Assembly: GCF_030254645.1 (NCBI RefSeq)
Contig: NZ_CP116346.1
Span: 3,327,001 to 3,391,000, forward strand
DNA from: Paucibacter sediminis
GTDB taxonomy: Bacteria > Pseudomonadota > Gammaproteobacteria > Burkholderiales > Burkholderiaceae_C
Reading direction: 5' to 3'
DNA: 64,000 nt
The position numbers and the translations under genes were made by a program. This document shows positions 14,068 to 22,664 of the stretch, piece after piece. The notes beneath the pieces are model-generated. The model did not search any database, had not been told where the DNA came from, and worked only from the letters and a program-made list of their open reading frames with translations. Positions within the stretch are counted from its first letter, which is position 1. Each line of letters starts with the position of its first letter.

Positions 14068-16163
14068 ACGCGCTGATCGCTCAACTGCAGGCCCTCCTGG
14101 GCCCCCGCGCCGCGGTCATCGGTGCCCTGGGTGCGCCGCTGGCGGTGATCCTGATCCTGTCGATGATGGTGCTGCCGCTGCCGCCCTTCGCGCTGGATCT
14201 GCTGTTCACCTTCAATATCGCGATGGCGGTGATGGTGATGATGGTGGCGGCGCATATGCTGCGCCCGCTGGACTTCGCCGCCTTCCCGACCGTGCTGCTG
14301 CTCACCACCCTGATGCGGCTCTCGCTCAACGTGGCCTCCACCCGCGTGGTGCTGCTGGAGGGCCATACCGGCACCGGCGCGGCCGGCAAGGTGATCGAGT
14401 CCTTCGGCCATTTCCTGATCGGCGGCAATTTCGCGGTCGGCCTGATCGTGTTCGCCATCCTGGTGGTGATCAACTTCATCGTCGTCACCAAGGGTGCCGA
14501 GCGCATCGCCGAGGTGGGCGCGCGCTTCACCCTGGACGCGATGCCAGGCAAGCAGATGGCGGTGGATGCCGACCTGAACGCGGGCCTGATCGACGAGAAG
14601 GAGGCCAAGCGTCGCCGCGCCGAGCTCAGCGACGAAGCCGACTTCTTCGGCTCCATGGACGGTGCCAGCAAGTTCGTGCGTGGCGACGCCGTGGCCGGCA
14701 TCCTGATCCTCTTCATCAACATCGTCGGCGGCTTCATCATCGGCGTGGCCCAGCACGGCCTCACGGCCGGCCAGGCGGCCAATTCCTACATCCTGCTGGC
14801 CGTTGGTGACGCGCTGGTGGCCCAGGTGCCGGCGCTCTTGATCTCGGTGGCCGCCGCCATGGTGGTGTCGCGCGTCGGCAAGGACAAGGACATCGGCACC
14901 ATGATCGGCCGCCAGGTGTTCGGCTCGGCCAAGAGCCTGGCCATCACCGCCGGCGTGATCGGCATGCTGGGCCTGATCCCGGGCATGCCGCATCTGGTGT
15001 TCCTGCTGATCGCATCCAGCATGGGCTACCTGGCCTGGTGGCTGCGCACCAAGCAGCAGGCCGCCGCCGCCCAGGCCAAGGCGCCGGCGCCGGTGGCCGT
15101 ACCGATCGAGAACGCCGAGGCCAGCTGGGACGATCTGGTGCCGGTGGACACCCTGGGCCTGGAGGTCGGTTACCGCCTCATCACCCTGGTGGACAAGAAC
15201 AAGGAGGGCGATCTGCTCTCTCGTATCAAGGGCGTTCGCCGCAAGTTCGCGCAGGAAGTCGGCTTTTTGCCGCCGGCCGTGCATATCCGCGACAACCTGG
15301 AGCTGCGCCCCAGCCAGTACCGCCTGACCCTGCGCGGCGCCGTCATCGGCGAGGCCGAGGCCTATCCCGGCATGTGGCTGGCGATCAACCCCGGCCACGC
15401 CACCCAGCGCCTGATCGGCACCCAGACCACCGATCCGGCCTTCGGCCTGCCGGCGGTGTGGATCGAAGACCGCCAGCGGGATATGGCCCAAATGGCGGGA
15501 TTTACCGTGGTTGATTGTTCGACCGTGATTGCCACCCATCTCTCACACTTGATGCAAGTCCACGCGGCCCGTTTGCTGGGCCGGGTGGAGACGCAGCAAC
15601 TGGTGGACCACCTCACCAAGCTGCAACCGCAACTGATCGAAGACGTGATACCCAAAATGGTCGGCATCGCTACCCTGCAACGAGTTCTCCAGCTGCTGCT
15701 GGAGGAGGGCGTGCACATCCGCGATATGCGCTCCATCGTCGAATCGATCGCCGAGAACGCGGCCGGCCCCGGCGCCATCAGCGACCCGGCCGAGCTGGCC
15801 CGCCGCATCCGCACCCATATCGCCCCGGCCATCGTGCAGCAGATCTATGGCCCGGTGAAGGAGCTGGACGTGATCGCGCTGGAACCCGAGCTGGAGCGCC
15901 TGGTGACCCAGGCCCTGAACTCGCCCCATGGCGCCGCGCTGGACCCCGGCGTGGCCGACACCCTGGCGCGCAGCGCCGCCGAGAACACCCAGGCCCAGGA
16001 AGAGCGCGGCGTGCCCGCCTGCCTGCTGGTGCCCGACCTGATCCGGGCGCCGATGGCGCGCCTGCTGCGCCGTGCTGCCCCGCGCCTGAAGGTGCTGGGC
16101 CATAGCGAAATTCCCGAAACCCACACGATACGCATCGGTTCGATCATCGGAGGCACGGCATGA
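14064..16163 (+). CDS. flhA: Flagellar export gate protein FlhA
   Basis: FlhA is the large nonameric export gate that receives substrates and chaperones. The 699-residue protein has eight hydrophobic segments in its first 320 residues, the highly conserved FHIPEP-family loop (RLSLNVASTRVVLL near residue 95, and MPGKQMAVDADLNAGLID near 165), and a cytoplasmic C-terminal domain ending with typical SHSEIPE-like residues (GHSEIPETHTIRIG). It overlaps flhB upstream and flhF downstream by 4 nt each, forming a tight flhB-flhA-flhF unit. Confidence 0.97.
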   Translation: MNALIAQLQALLGPRAAVIGALGAPLAVILILSMMVLPLPPFALDLLFTFNIAMAVMVMMVAAHMLRPLDFAAFPTVLLLTTLMRLSLNVASTRVVLLEGHTGTGAAGKVIESFGHFLIGGNFAVGLIVFAILVVINFIVVTKGAERIAEVGARFTLDAMPGKQMAVDADLNAGLIDEKEAKRRRAELSDEADFFGSMDGASKFVRGDAVAGILILFINIVGGFIIGVAQHGLTAGQAANSYILLAVGDALVAQVPALLISVAAAMVVSRVGKDKDIGTMIGRQVFGSAKSLAITAGVIGMLGLIPGMPHLVFLLIASSMGYLAWWLRTKQQAAAAQAKAPAPVAVPIENAEASWDDLVPVDTLGLEVGYRLITLVDKNKEGDLLSRIKGVRRKFAQEVGFLPPAVHIRDNLELRPSQYRLTLRGAVIGEAEAYPGMWLAINPGHATQRLIGTQTTDPAFGLPAVWIEDRQRDMAQMAGFTVVDCSTVIATHLSHLMQVHAARLLGRVETQQLVDHLTKLQPQLIEDVIPKMVGIATLQRVLQLLLEEGVHIRDMRSIVESIAENAAGPGAISDPAELARRIRTHIAPAIVQQIYGPVKELDVIALEPELERLVTQALNSPHGAALDPGVADTLARSAAENTQAQEERGVPACLLVPDLIRAPMARLLRRAAPRLKVLGHSEIPETHTIRIGSIIGGTA

Positions 16164-17812
16164 ATGTGAAGCGCTTTACCGCCCGCACCTCCCGCGAGGC
16201 CATGGCCCTGGTGCGCCAGGCTTTCGGTGACGACGCCGTGGTGCTCTCCAACAAGCCCTGCGCCGAAGGCGTGGAGGTGCTGGCGATGGCCCCCGAGGGC
16301 ATGTCGCAGATCGAGCGCGTGGCCGCCACGGCACCGCGCGTCAGCAGCCCCAGCCGCGTCGCCGCGCGCCCGGCCCAGGCCCAGCCCCAGGCCCCCGCCG
16401 AAGCCCCGCGCGGCCGGCTCGCCGCCCGCCTGGCCGAGCGCCACGAGCCCGGCTTCGGCAACGAGGTCAACGAGGACGTGAACACGCTGGCGATGAGCAC
16501 CTTGTCCTTCCAGGACTATGTGCGCGAGCGCATGCTCAAGCGCCGCCAGGCCGAGCTGCAGGGGCAGCAGGATCCGATGCTGGCCGACCCGATGCTGGAC
16601 GATCGCGCCGCCGACCCGGTGGAGGCCGAGGGCGTCAGCTCGCTGGCCGCGCTCCGCCAGCAGCGCGCCCAGGCCGCCATGCAGGCCATGAATGCCCGCC
16701 GCGTCGACAGCAGCAGCGCGCCGCAGGCCGCTGCACCGCGCGTGCCGCCGGTGCTGCGCGACGAGATCCGCGTGCCCGATGTGCGCCAGGCCCTCACCGA
16801 GATGCCCAGCCTGTCGGACATCCCGAGCGCCTCGCGCCGCGACCAGCAGGACATGATGAACGAGCTGCGCTCGATGAAGGGCATGATCGAGGAGCGCTTT
16901 GGCGCCCTGGCCTTCATGGAGAAGCTGCAGCGCCAGCCGGCCCAGGCGCGCCTGACCCAGCGTCTGCTGGAAGTGGGCTTCTCGCCCGCCCTGGTGCGCA
17001 AGCTGGTGGAAGGCTGCCCGGCCCATCTGGCCGAGGATAAGACCGGCTCGCCCGACGAGAACCAATGGGCCGCCAATGTGCTGGCGCGCAATCTGCTCAC
17101 CGACGAGGCGATGCCGGCGCTGGAAGAGCAGGGCGGGGTGTTCGCCATGATCGGTTCCACCGGCGTGGGCAAGACCACCACCACCGCCAAGATCGCCGCC
17201 GCCTTTGCCACCCGCCATGGCGCCGGCCAGCTGGGCCTGATCACGCTGGACGCCTACCGGGTCGGCGCGCACGAACAGCTGCGCGCCTACGGCCGCATCC
17301 TCGGCGTGCCGGTGCATACCGCGCATGACCGCGCCTCGCTGGAAGACCTGCTGGAGCTGCTCAGCGCCAAGAAGATGGTGCTGATCGACACCGCGGGCAT
17401 GGCCCAGCGCGACACCCGCACCCGCGAGCTGCTGGACATGCTGGCCCACGCCAGCGTGAAGAAGATCCTGGTGGTGAATGCGGCCCAGCAGGGCGAGACC
17501 ATCGACGACGTGGTGGCCGCCTGGCGTGCCAGCGAATGCCAGGGCGTGGTGCTCTCCAAGATCGACGAGGCCGTCAAGCTCGGCCCGGCGCTGGACACCA
17601 TGATCCGCCACAAGCTGCGCATCATCGGCGTGGCCAATGGCCAGCGCGTGCCGGAAGACTGGCACCGCCTGTCGGCCCAGGCGCTGGTGCAGCGCGCCAT
17701 GCGCAGCCAGCCCACCGCCGCCTGGCGCATGGACAACGCCGACGTGAATCTGATTTTTGCAGGGGGCCCCGCGCTGGCCACCGGCATCCCGGCCGCCATG
17801 GGCGTCCACTGA
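16160..17812 (+). CDS. flhF: Flagellar placement GTPase FlhF
   Basis: FlhF is an SRP-family GTPase that specifies flagellar position and number. The 550-residue protein starts with the family N-terminus (MNVKRFTARTSREAMALVRQAFGDDAVVLSN) and has a variable, partly low-complexity middle. A C-terminal NG domain follows, with P-loop GSTGVGKTTTTAKIAAAF at about 330-347, the LDAYRVGAHEQLR motif and the DTAGM switch. It overlaps flhA by 4 nt and is followed after 38 nt by an FlhG homologue. FlhF is characteristic of species with polar flagella, so polar flagellation is likely (inference). Confidence 0.95.
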   Translation: MNVKRFTARTSREAMALVRQAFGDDAVVLSNKPCAEGVEVLAMAPEGMSQIERVAATAPRVSSPSRVAARPAQAQPQAPAEAPRGRLAARLAERHEPGFGNEVNEDVNTLAMSTLSFQDYVRERMLKRRQAELQGQQDPMLADPMLDDRAADPVEAEGVSSLAALRQQRAQAAMQAMNARRVDSSSAPQAAAPRVPPVLRDEIRVPDVRQALTEMPSLSDIPSASRRDQQDMMNELRSMKGMIEERFGALAFMEKLQRQPAQARLTQRLLEVGFSPALVRKLVEGCPAHLAEDKTGSPDENQWAANVLARNLLTDEAMPALEEQGGVFAMIGSTGVGKTTTTAKIAAAFATRHGAGQLGLITLDAYRVGAHEQLRAYGRILGVPVHTAHDRASLEDLLELLSAKKMVLIDTAGMAQRDTRTRELLDMLAHASVKKILVVNAAQQGETIDDVVAAWRASECQGVVLSKIDEAVKLGPALDTMIRHKLRIIGVANGQRVPEDWHRLSAQALVQRAMRSQPTAAWRMDNADVNLIFAGGPALATGIPAAMGVH

Positions 17813-17850
17813 ACCCTAGACCAAGAAGTAACCCCAAGCAGGTGACTCTC

Positions 17851-18675
17851 ATGCGCGACCACAGCACCCCCCCGCAAGACCAGGCCGACGGCCTGCGCAA
17901 GCTCTTTGCCAGCTCCCGCGTGCGCTTCGTGCCGGTGGTCAGCAACCCCCATGTGGTGGGCGGCGGCGCCTTGCTGGAGGGCCTGTGCGCGGCCTTCGCT
18001 GAGCTGGGCCTGCACACGCTGGTGATCGACGCCGGTGAGCAGGCGCCGCAGGCGGGCGAGCTGGCCGCGGTGGACCTGGCCTCCTGCGTGGAGCGCCTGT
18101 CCAAGCATGTCTCCTACCTGCCGGCGCGCGGCCTGCCGATGCGCTATATCAACGCCAACGGCTCGGCCGCCCAGTTCCTGGAGGTGGTGACCGACGCCGC
18201 GCCCTACGCCGATGTGGTGCTTTTGCACGCAAGTGCCGCCGAACTGGCCCGCGTGGTGGCTTCGCGTGAGGTGCGCCCGGTGCTCTTGGCGGATACTGAC
18301 ACCATGAGTGTCACCCACGCCTATGCCGGCATGAAATGGCTGGCGCAACGCGCCGGCCTGATGGTCTACAGCCTGCTGCTGGCCTGCTCGCCCCAGCTGC
18401 GCCTGGCCGACCGCATCGCTGCGCAGATCAGCAGCTGCGGCGACGGCTTCCTGGGTGCCGTGCTGCGCGACTGGGCCTGCCTGGACCCGCGCATGCCCGC
18501 CAGCAGCCCGATGAGCACCGAGCTGCGCCATCTGGCGCGTGAACTCCTGATTGCCGCACCGCCCGGCATGGTGGCCGAACCCGCCGCCGATGCCATGCCC
18601 CTGCGTCCGCGCGCCATGTGGCAGCGCCGTCCAGCCACCGTCCCGGCCCAAGGCCTGGTGATGGCCGCCAACTGA
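17851..18675 (+). CDS. flhG: FlhG/FleN-like MinD-family protein without a P-loop
   Basis: FlhG is normally a MinD-type ATPase that restrains FlhF and limits flagellar number. This 274-residue protein sits in the flhG position between flhF and fliA. It retains a MinD-like outline: a VRFVPVVSNPHVVGGG start strand at the P-loop position, TLVIDAGEQAP, a YADVVLLHASA strand and LLADTDTMSVTHAY. The deviant Walker A motif KGGVGKT is replaced by NPHVVGGGALLEG, so ATP binding is doubtful. ATG 17851 is preferred because it follows the flhF stop by 38 nt with a GCAGGTG upstream; the longer open frame overlaps flhF out of frame. Confidence 0.8.
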   Translation: MRDHSTPPQDQADGLRKLFASSRVRFVPVVSNPHVVGGGALLEGLCAAFAELGLHTLVIDAGEQAPQAGELAAVDLASCVERLSKHVSYLPARGLPMRYINANGSAAQFLEVVTDAAPYADVVLLHASAAELARVVASREVRPVLLADTDTMSVTHAYAGMKWLAQRAGLMVYSLLLACSPQLRLADRIAAQISSCGDGFLGAVLRDWACLDPRMPASSPMSTELRHLARELLIAAPPGMVAEPAADAMPLRPRAMWQRRPATVPAQGLVMAAN

Positions 18676-18691
18676 TAAGCTGGAGCCGATG

Positions 18692-19405
18692 ATGTATACC
18701 GCCAAAGGTCGCCTCGATAACTCCTCCCTGATCAAGCAGTACAGCCCGCTGGTGCGACGCCTGGCACATCAGATGATTGCCAAGCTGCCGGCCAATGTCG
18801 AGCTGGACGACCTGATCCAGGTCGGCCTGATCGGCCTCACCGACGCGCTCTCGCGCTTCGACGTGGGCCAGGGCGTGCAGTTCGAGACCTTTGCCACCCA
18901 GCGCATCCGTGGCGCCATGCTCGACGAGCTGCGCGGCGGCGACTGGATGAGCCGCGGCACGCGCCGTCAGCAGCGCACCATCGAGCAGGCGGTGCACAAG
19001 CTGGAGCAGAAGCTGGGCCGCGCGCCGCAGGAATCGGAAATCGCCGTCGAGATGGGCGTGAGCCTGACCGAGTACCAGGAATTGCTGGGCAAGGTGCGCG
19101 GCACCCAGCTCGTCTATCTGGAAGACATGAGCGGCGACGACGGCGACGAGGACTACCTCGACCGCCATGTGGCCGACGACAGCAACAACCCGATGGCCCT
19201 GCTGCAGGACCATCGCATGCGCCAGGCCCTGGTGGCCGCCATCAAGAACCTGCCGGAGCGCGAACAGTACGTGATGAGCATGTACTACGAGCACGACATG
19301 AACCTGAAGGAAATCGCCGCGGTGCTCAAGGTCACCGAGTCGCGCGTCTGCCAGCTGCACAGCCAGGCCATCGCGCGTTTGCGTGTCAAATTGCGCGAGT
19401 GGTGA
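18692..19405 (+). CDS. fliA: Flagellar sigma factor FliA (sigma-28)
   Basis: FliA directs RNA polymerase to late flagellar promoters and is held by FlgM until the hook is complete. The 237-residue protein has sigma region 2 (LVRRLAHQMIAKLPANVELDDLIQVGLIGLTDA, then FETFATQRIRGAMLDELR), region 3 (RAPQESEIAVEMGVSLTEYQELL) and region 4 (LPEREQYVMSMYYEHDMNLKEIAAVLKVTESRVCQLHSQA). Two adjacent ATG codons exist (18689, 18692); the second has better spacing to GGAG and gives the usual MYTAKG start. Eight candidate target promoters are annotated in this window. Confidence 0.96.
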   Translation: MYTAKGRLDNSSLIKQYSPLVRRLAHQMIAKLPANVELDDLIQVGLIGLTDALSRFDVGQGVQFETFATQRIRGAMLDELRGGDWMSRGTRRQQRTIEQAVHKLEQKLGRAPQESEIAVEMGVSLTEYQELLGKVRGTQLVYLEDMSGDDGDEDYLDRHVADDSNNPMALLQDHRMRQALVAAIKNLPEREQYVMSMYYEHDMNLKEIAAVLKVTESRVCQLHSQAIARLRVKLREW

Positions 19406-19492
19406 GCGCCCGGCTGGCCGGGTAAGCTGCCCGTCAGCTCTGCGGCACGACCGGCCCCACAATGCCGGCGATCAGAACCATGAGGGACAGCA

Positions 19493-20845
19493 ATGTTGCA
19501 GTGGAGTCGCCGCAAGGAATCGGTGCAAGCGCCTGAGCCTGCCTCTGCGCAGCCCGGGGCTGCGTCCTCTTCGCAATCGCTGGTGCAGCACCTCGCCCGC
19601 AGCATGTCCTCGCTCGGCAAGGACGCCGCCGAGGTGCGCGGCGCGCTCGAAGACACCCAGAAGGTCGTCACCGCCCAGGCCCAGGCCATGGCCGCCGTTT
19701 CCACCGAGCTGGGCCAGGTGCAGCAGTCGCAGCTGGCGATCGCCTCCGCCACCGACCTGACCCGCGCCGCCGTCACGCGTGCCCGCCAGGCCCTCGAGCA
19801 GGTGGGCAACGAGGTGGGCGGCATCGTGCAGACCCTGCACCAGGTGTCCGACGCCGCCTCCGAGATCACCAAGATCGCATTGCAGACCCGGCTGGTGGCC
19901 TTCAATGCCTCGGTCGAGGCCAAGCGTGCCGGCGAGGCCGGGCGCGGCTTCGGCGTGGTGGCCGATGCGGTGAAGGCGCTGGCGGCCCAGGTCGAGAGTT
20001 CCTCCAAGTCCATCATGGGCACGGTGGCGCAGCTGGATGCGCGCGTCGACAAGTTCAGCCAGGAGTTGCGCAGCGATGCGGCCGGTGGTGGTGGCAGTAG
20101 CATCCACCAGGCCTTTGCCGAGGTCGAACAGGATGTGGGCCGCATTGCCGGCTCGGCGCAGCAGAGCCAGCAGACCACCTTGCAGCTGGCGCAGCGCTCG
20201 GGTGAGCTGGAGCGCGAGGTGCAGCAGGCGATGCGCTATCTGGATGCCGCCTTTGCCTGCAGCGACCGCTTCCTGCGCCTGTCGGAGGAGCTGATCGAGC
20301 GCATCGCCGATTCGGGCGTGGAAGTGGAAGACGCGCTCTATATCCGCGGCGCCCAGGCGGCGGCGCGCGAGATCGCCGACCAGCTGGAGCAGGCCCTGGC
20401 CGCGCGCCAGATCAGCGAGGCTCAGCTGTTCGACGAGCGCTACAAGCCCATAGTCGGCACCAACCCGCCGCAGCATCTGACCGATTTCGTCGGCCTCGCC
20501 GACCGCCTCTTCCCGGCCGTGCAGGAGCGCCTGCTCAAGCTCAGCGACAAGGTGGTGTATTGCATCGCGGTGGACCGCAACGGCTATGTGGCCACGCACA
20601 ACAAGAGTTATTGCCAGCCCCAGCGTGCCGGCGACGTGGTGTGGAACACCGCGCACAGCCGCTACCGCCGCATCTTCAATGACCGCACCGGCCTGGCCTC
20701 GGCGCGCAACCAGCGGCCCTTCCTGCTGCAGACCTACCGCCGCGACATGGGCGGCGGCAAGTTCGTGCTGCTCAAGGAGGCCTCGGCGCCCATCATGGTG
20801 AAGGGCCGGCATTGGGGCGGGCTGCGCCTCGCCTTCGGCTTCTAA
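19493..20845 (+). CDS. Soluble methyl-accepting chemotaxis protein with C-terminal sensor
   Basis: The protein has 450 residues. There is no transmembrane segment or signal peptide, so it should be a cytoplasmic chemoreceptor. The signalling hairpin is at about residues 120-165 (EITKIALQTRLVAFNASVEAKRAGEAGRGFGVVADAVKALA), a variant of the canonical tip sequence. A sensor-like domain follows at about 320-450 (FDERYKPIVGTNPPQHL ... VVYCIAVDRNGYVATHNKSY ... RPFLLQTYRRDMGGGKFVLLKEASAPI), which resembles a Cache/PAS-type fold. The sensor lies after the signalling helices, the reverse of the usual order. A GAGGG precedes the ATG. I found no sigma-28 box upstream; read-through from fliA is possible. 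Confidence 0.85.
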   Translation: MLQWSRRKESVQAPEPASAQPGAASSSQSLVQHLARSMSSLGKDAAEVRGALEDTQKVVTAQAQAMAAVSTELGQVQQSQLAIASATDLTRAAVTRARQALEQVGNEVGGIVQTLHQVSDAASEITKIALQTRLVAFNASVEAKRAGEAGRGFGVVADAVKALAAQVESSSKSIMGTVAQLDARVDKFSQELRSDAAGGGGSSIHQAFAEVEQDVGRIAGSAQQSQQTTLQLAQRSGELEREVQQAMRYLDAAFACSDRFLRLSEELIERIADSGVEVEDALYIRGAQAAAREIADQLEQALAARQISEAQLFDERYKPIVGTNPPQHLTDFVGLADRLFPAVQERLLKLSDKVVYCIAVDRNGYVATHNKSYCQPQRAGDVVWNTAHSRYRRIFNDRTGLASARNQRPFLLQTYRRDMGGGKFVLLKEASAPIMVKGRHWGGLRLAFGF

Positions 20846-20852
20846 CGCGAGC

Positions 20853-22664
20853 CTAGTCGACGATGCAGGCGCGGTTTTTGCCGGTGCGCTTGGCCTCGTA
20901 AAGCCCCTCGTCGGCGCGGTCCAGCGCCTCTTCGAGTTTCTCGCCCAGGCGGTAGAGCGTGATGCCGGCCGAGAAGGTCACGAACACGTCCTTGCCCTCG
21001 TGCATGAAGAGCGCCGCGGAGAGCGAGCGCTGCAGGCGCGTCAGCACCTGCTGGGCCTCGTCCAGCGGGGTGCGCGGCAGCATCAGCACGAATTCCTCGC
21101 CGCCGTAGCGCGCCACCAGGTCGCCCGGGCGCAGCATCTGCGTCACGCGCGCGGCCAATGAGCTCAGCGCCACGTCGCCGGCCGCATGGCCCAGGGTGTC
21201 GTTGAGCTTCTTGAAGTTGTCCACGTCCAGCAGGGCCAGCGCGAGCACCGAGCCCTCGCGTTCCAGCTTGGCCTGCTCGGTGTTGAAGGCGGCCTCCAGG
21301 CCGCGGCGGTTGGCGATCTTGGTGAGCTGGTCGGTCTGCACCTCGCTGGAGAGCTTGCGCAGCTCGCCCTCCAGCTCGTCCACGCGCTTGGAGAGGCTGG
21401 AGGCGCGCTCATGCTCGCCGGTCAGGCGCGCCTGAGTGGCCTGCACCAGGCTTTGCACGCTGCGGCTTTCCTCCACCATCTCGCGCACCACGCCGGCCAG
21501 GCTTTCGATCGTGTCGGCGCGCTCGATCACCTCGGCATAGCGGCCCACGTTGTCGCTGAAGCGGTCGGTGTGCTGGCCCAGTTCGGCCAGCTCGGCCAGC
21601 ATCTGGTGGATCAGGGTCTTGAGCGAATCGCGCGCCTTGCGGCGCTCCTCGCGCAGCGCGCGCTGGCGCCGGCGCGTGCCGCCCAGCATCTCGTCCACCA
21701 TGCGCACCACGCGCGAGCTCACGCCCTGCTCGAGCGCCTCGTTCATCACCTCGCATTGGCCGCGCGCCCAGGAGTCGTCCTCGGCCAGCTCCACCAGGCT
21801 GGCGCTGAGCTCCTTGCACAGCGCGCCCAGCTGGCCGAACAGATGGTGGCGGTGGTCCAGCATGCGGCGCGCGCGCAGGCACAGCGCCTCCATGGTCTCG
21901 GCGCGCTGCGGCGTGGCGCCATGGGCGCGCACCTCGGCCAGGCAGGCCTCCAGCTCCAGCTTGAGCGCGTCGGCGCGCTCGTCCAGCGCCGGCAGGGCGT
22001 GCTGGATGGTCTGGTGCAGGCTCTGGCCCAGCTGCGGCCAGGCCTGCAGCCCATCAGTGGGCGGCGCGCTGGTGTCCAGCGCCTGTTCTTCCTCGCTGAA
22101 GAACTGGCTGGGCGTGCCACCGGGCTGTTCTTCATCCTGCACGGTATCGATGCTGGCGTCGCTGACGTCGCTGTCCCAGCTCGCCACCAGCTGGCGCAGC
22201 CGGTTCACGAGGCGCTGCGGATCGTTGCGGTTGCTTTCCAGCACGCGCGCCAGGCCGTCCTTCTTGCGCGCCAGCGTCCATTGGCGGCCGCCGCGCTCCA
22301 GGCCGCGCACCAGGCGTTCGGTGACGCTGGCCATGGCGTCGGCAATCACCGCCGGGCCGCTGCTCTGCTGGATGCGCTCCAGCACCTTGAGCGCCTCGTC
22401 CCAGCGGCCCGCGCGCAGCATCGCGTTGAGATCCTGGCGCGCCTGCAGCTCGCTCACGCCGATCGCCAGCAGCTTGGCCAGCACCGGCTGGCCGCGCTCG
22501 GGCCAGTTGTCGCTGGCGCCGGCCGGTGCCGTGTCGCCTGCCTCGGCGGCATAGGCGCGCGCGTAGTTTTCCGGCGTGGGCTCGAGCTTCTCCAGCATCA
22601 GCCGGCGCAGCGCACCCTTGGCCAGTTGCGCCGGCGGCTGCTGATTGCGTTTGGTGTCGTCCAT
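20853..22664 (-). CDS. Diguanylate cyclase (GGDEF domain), last gene of the c-di-GMP operon
   Basis: The GGDEF domain makes cyclic-di-GMP from two GTP. The 603-residue protein has a long helical, coiled-coil-rich N-terminal region without membrane segments (about 1-420). A GGDEF domain follows at about 430-600, with LTKIANRRGLEAAFN, the DVDNFKKLNDTLGHAAGD metal-binding strand and the active-site loop RYGGEEF near residue 518. The motif is GGEEF, which is catalytically competent. The start codon shares one base with the stop of the upstream GGDEF-EAL gene (TGATG), so translation is coupled. The gene converges on the chemoreceptor gene with only a 7-nt gap. Confidence 0.92.
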   Translation of the reverse strand: MDDTKRNQQPPAQLAKGALRRLMLEKLEPTPENYARAYAAEAGDTAPAGASDNWPERGQPVLAKLLAIGVSELQARQDLNAMLRAGRWDEALKVLERIQQSSGPAVIADAMASVTERLVRGLERGGRQWTLARKKDGLARVLESNRNDPQRLVNRLRQLVASWDSDVSDASIDTVQDEEQPGGTPSQFFSEEEQALDTSAPPTDGLQAWPQLGQSLHQTIQHALPALDERADALKLELEACLAEVRAHGATPQRAETMEALCLRARRMLDHRHHLFGQLGALCKELSASLVELAEDDSWARGQCEVMNEALEQGVSSRVVRMVDEMLGGTRRRQRALREERRKARDSLKTLIHQMLAELAELGQHTDRFSDNVGRYAEVIERADTIESLAGVVREMVEESRSVQSLVQATQARLTGEHERASSLSKRVDELEGELRKLSSEVQTDQLTKIANRRGLEAAFNTEQAKLEREGSVLALALLDVDNFKKLNDTLGHAAGDVALSSLAARVTQMLRPGDLVARYGGEEFVLMLPRTPLDEAQQVLTRLQRSLSAALFMHEGKDVFVTFSAGITLYRLGEKLEEALDRADEGLYEAKRTGKNRACIVD

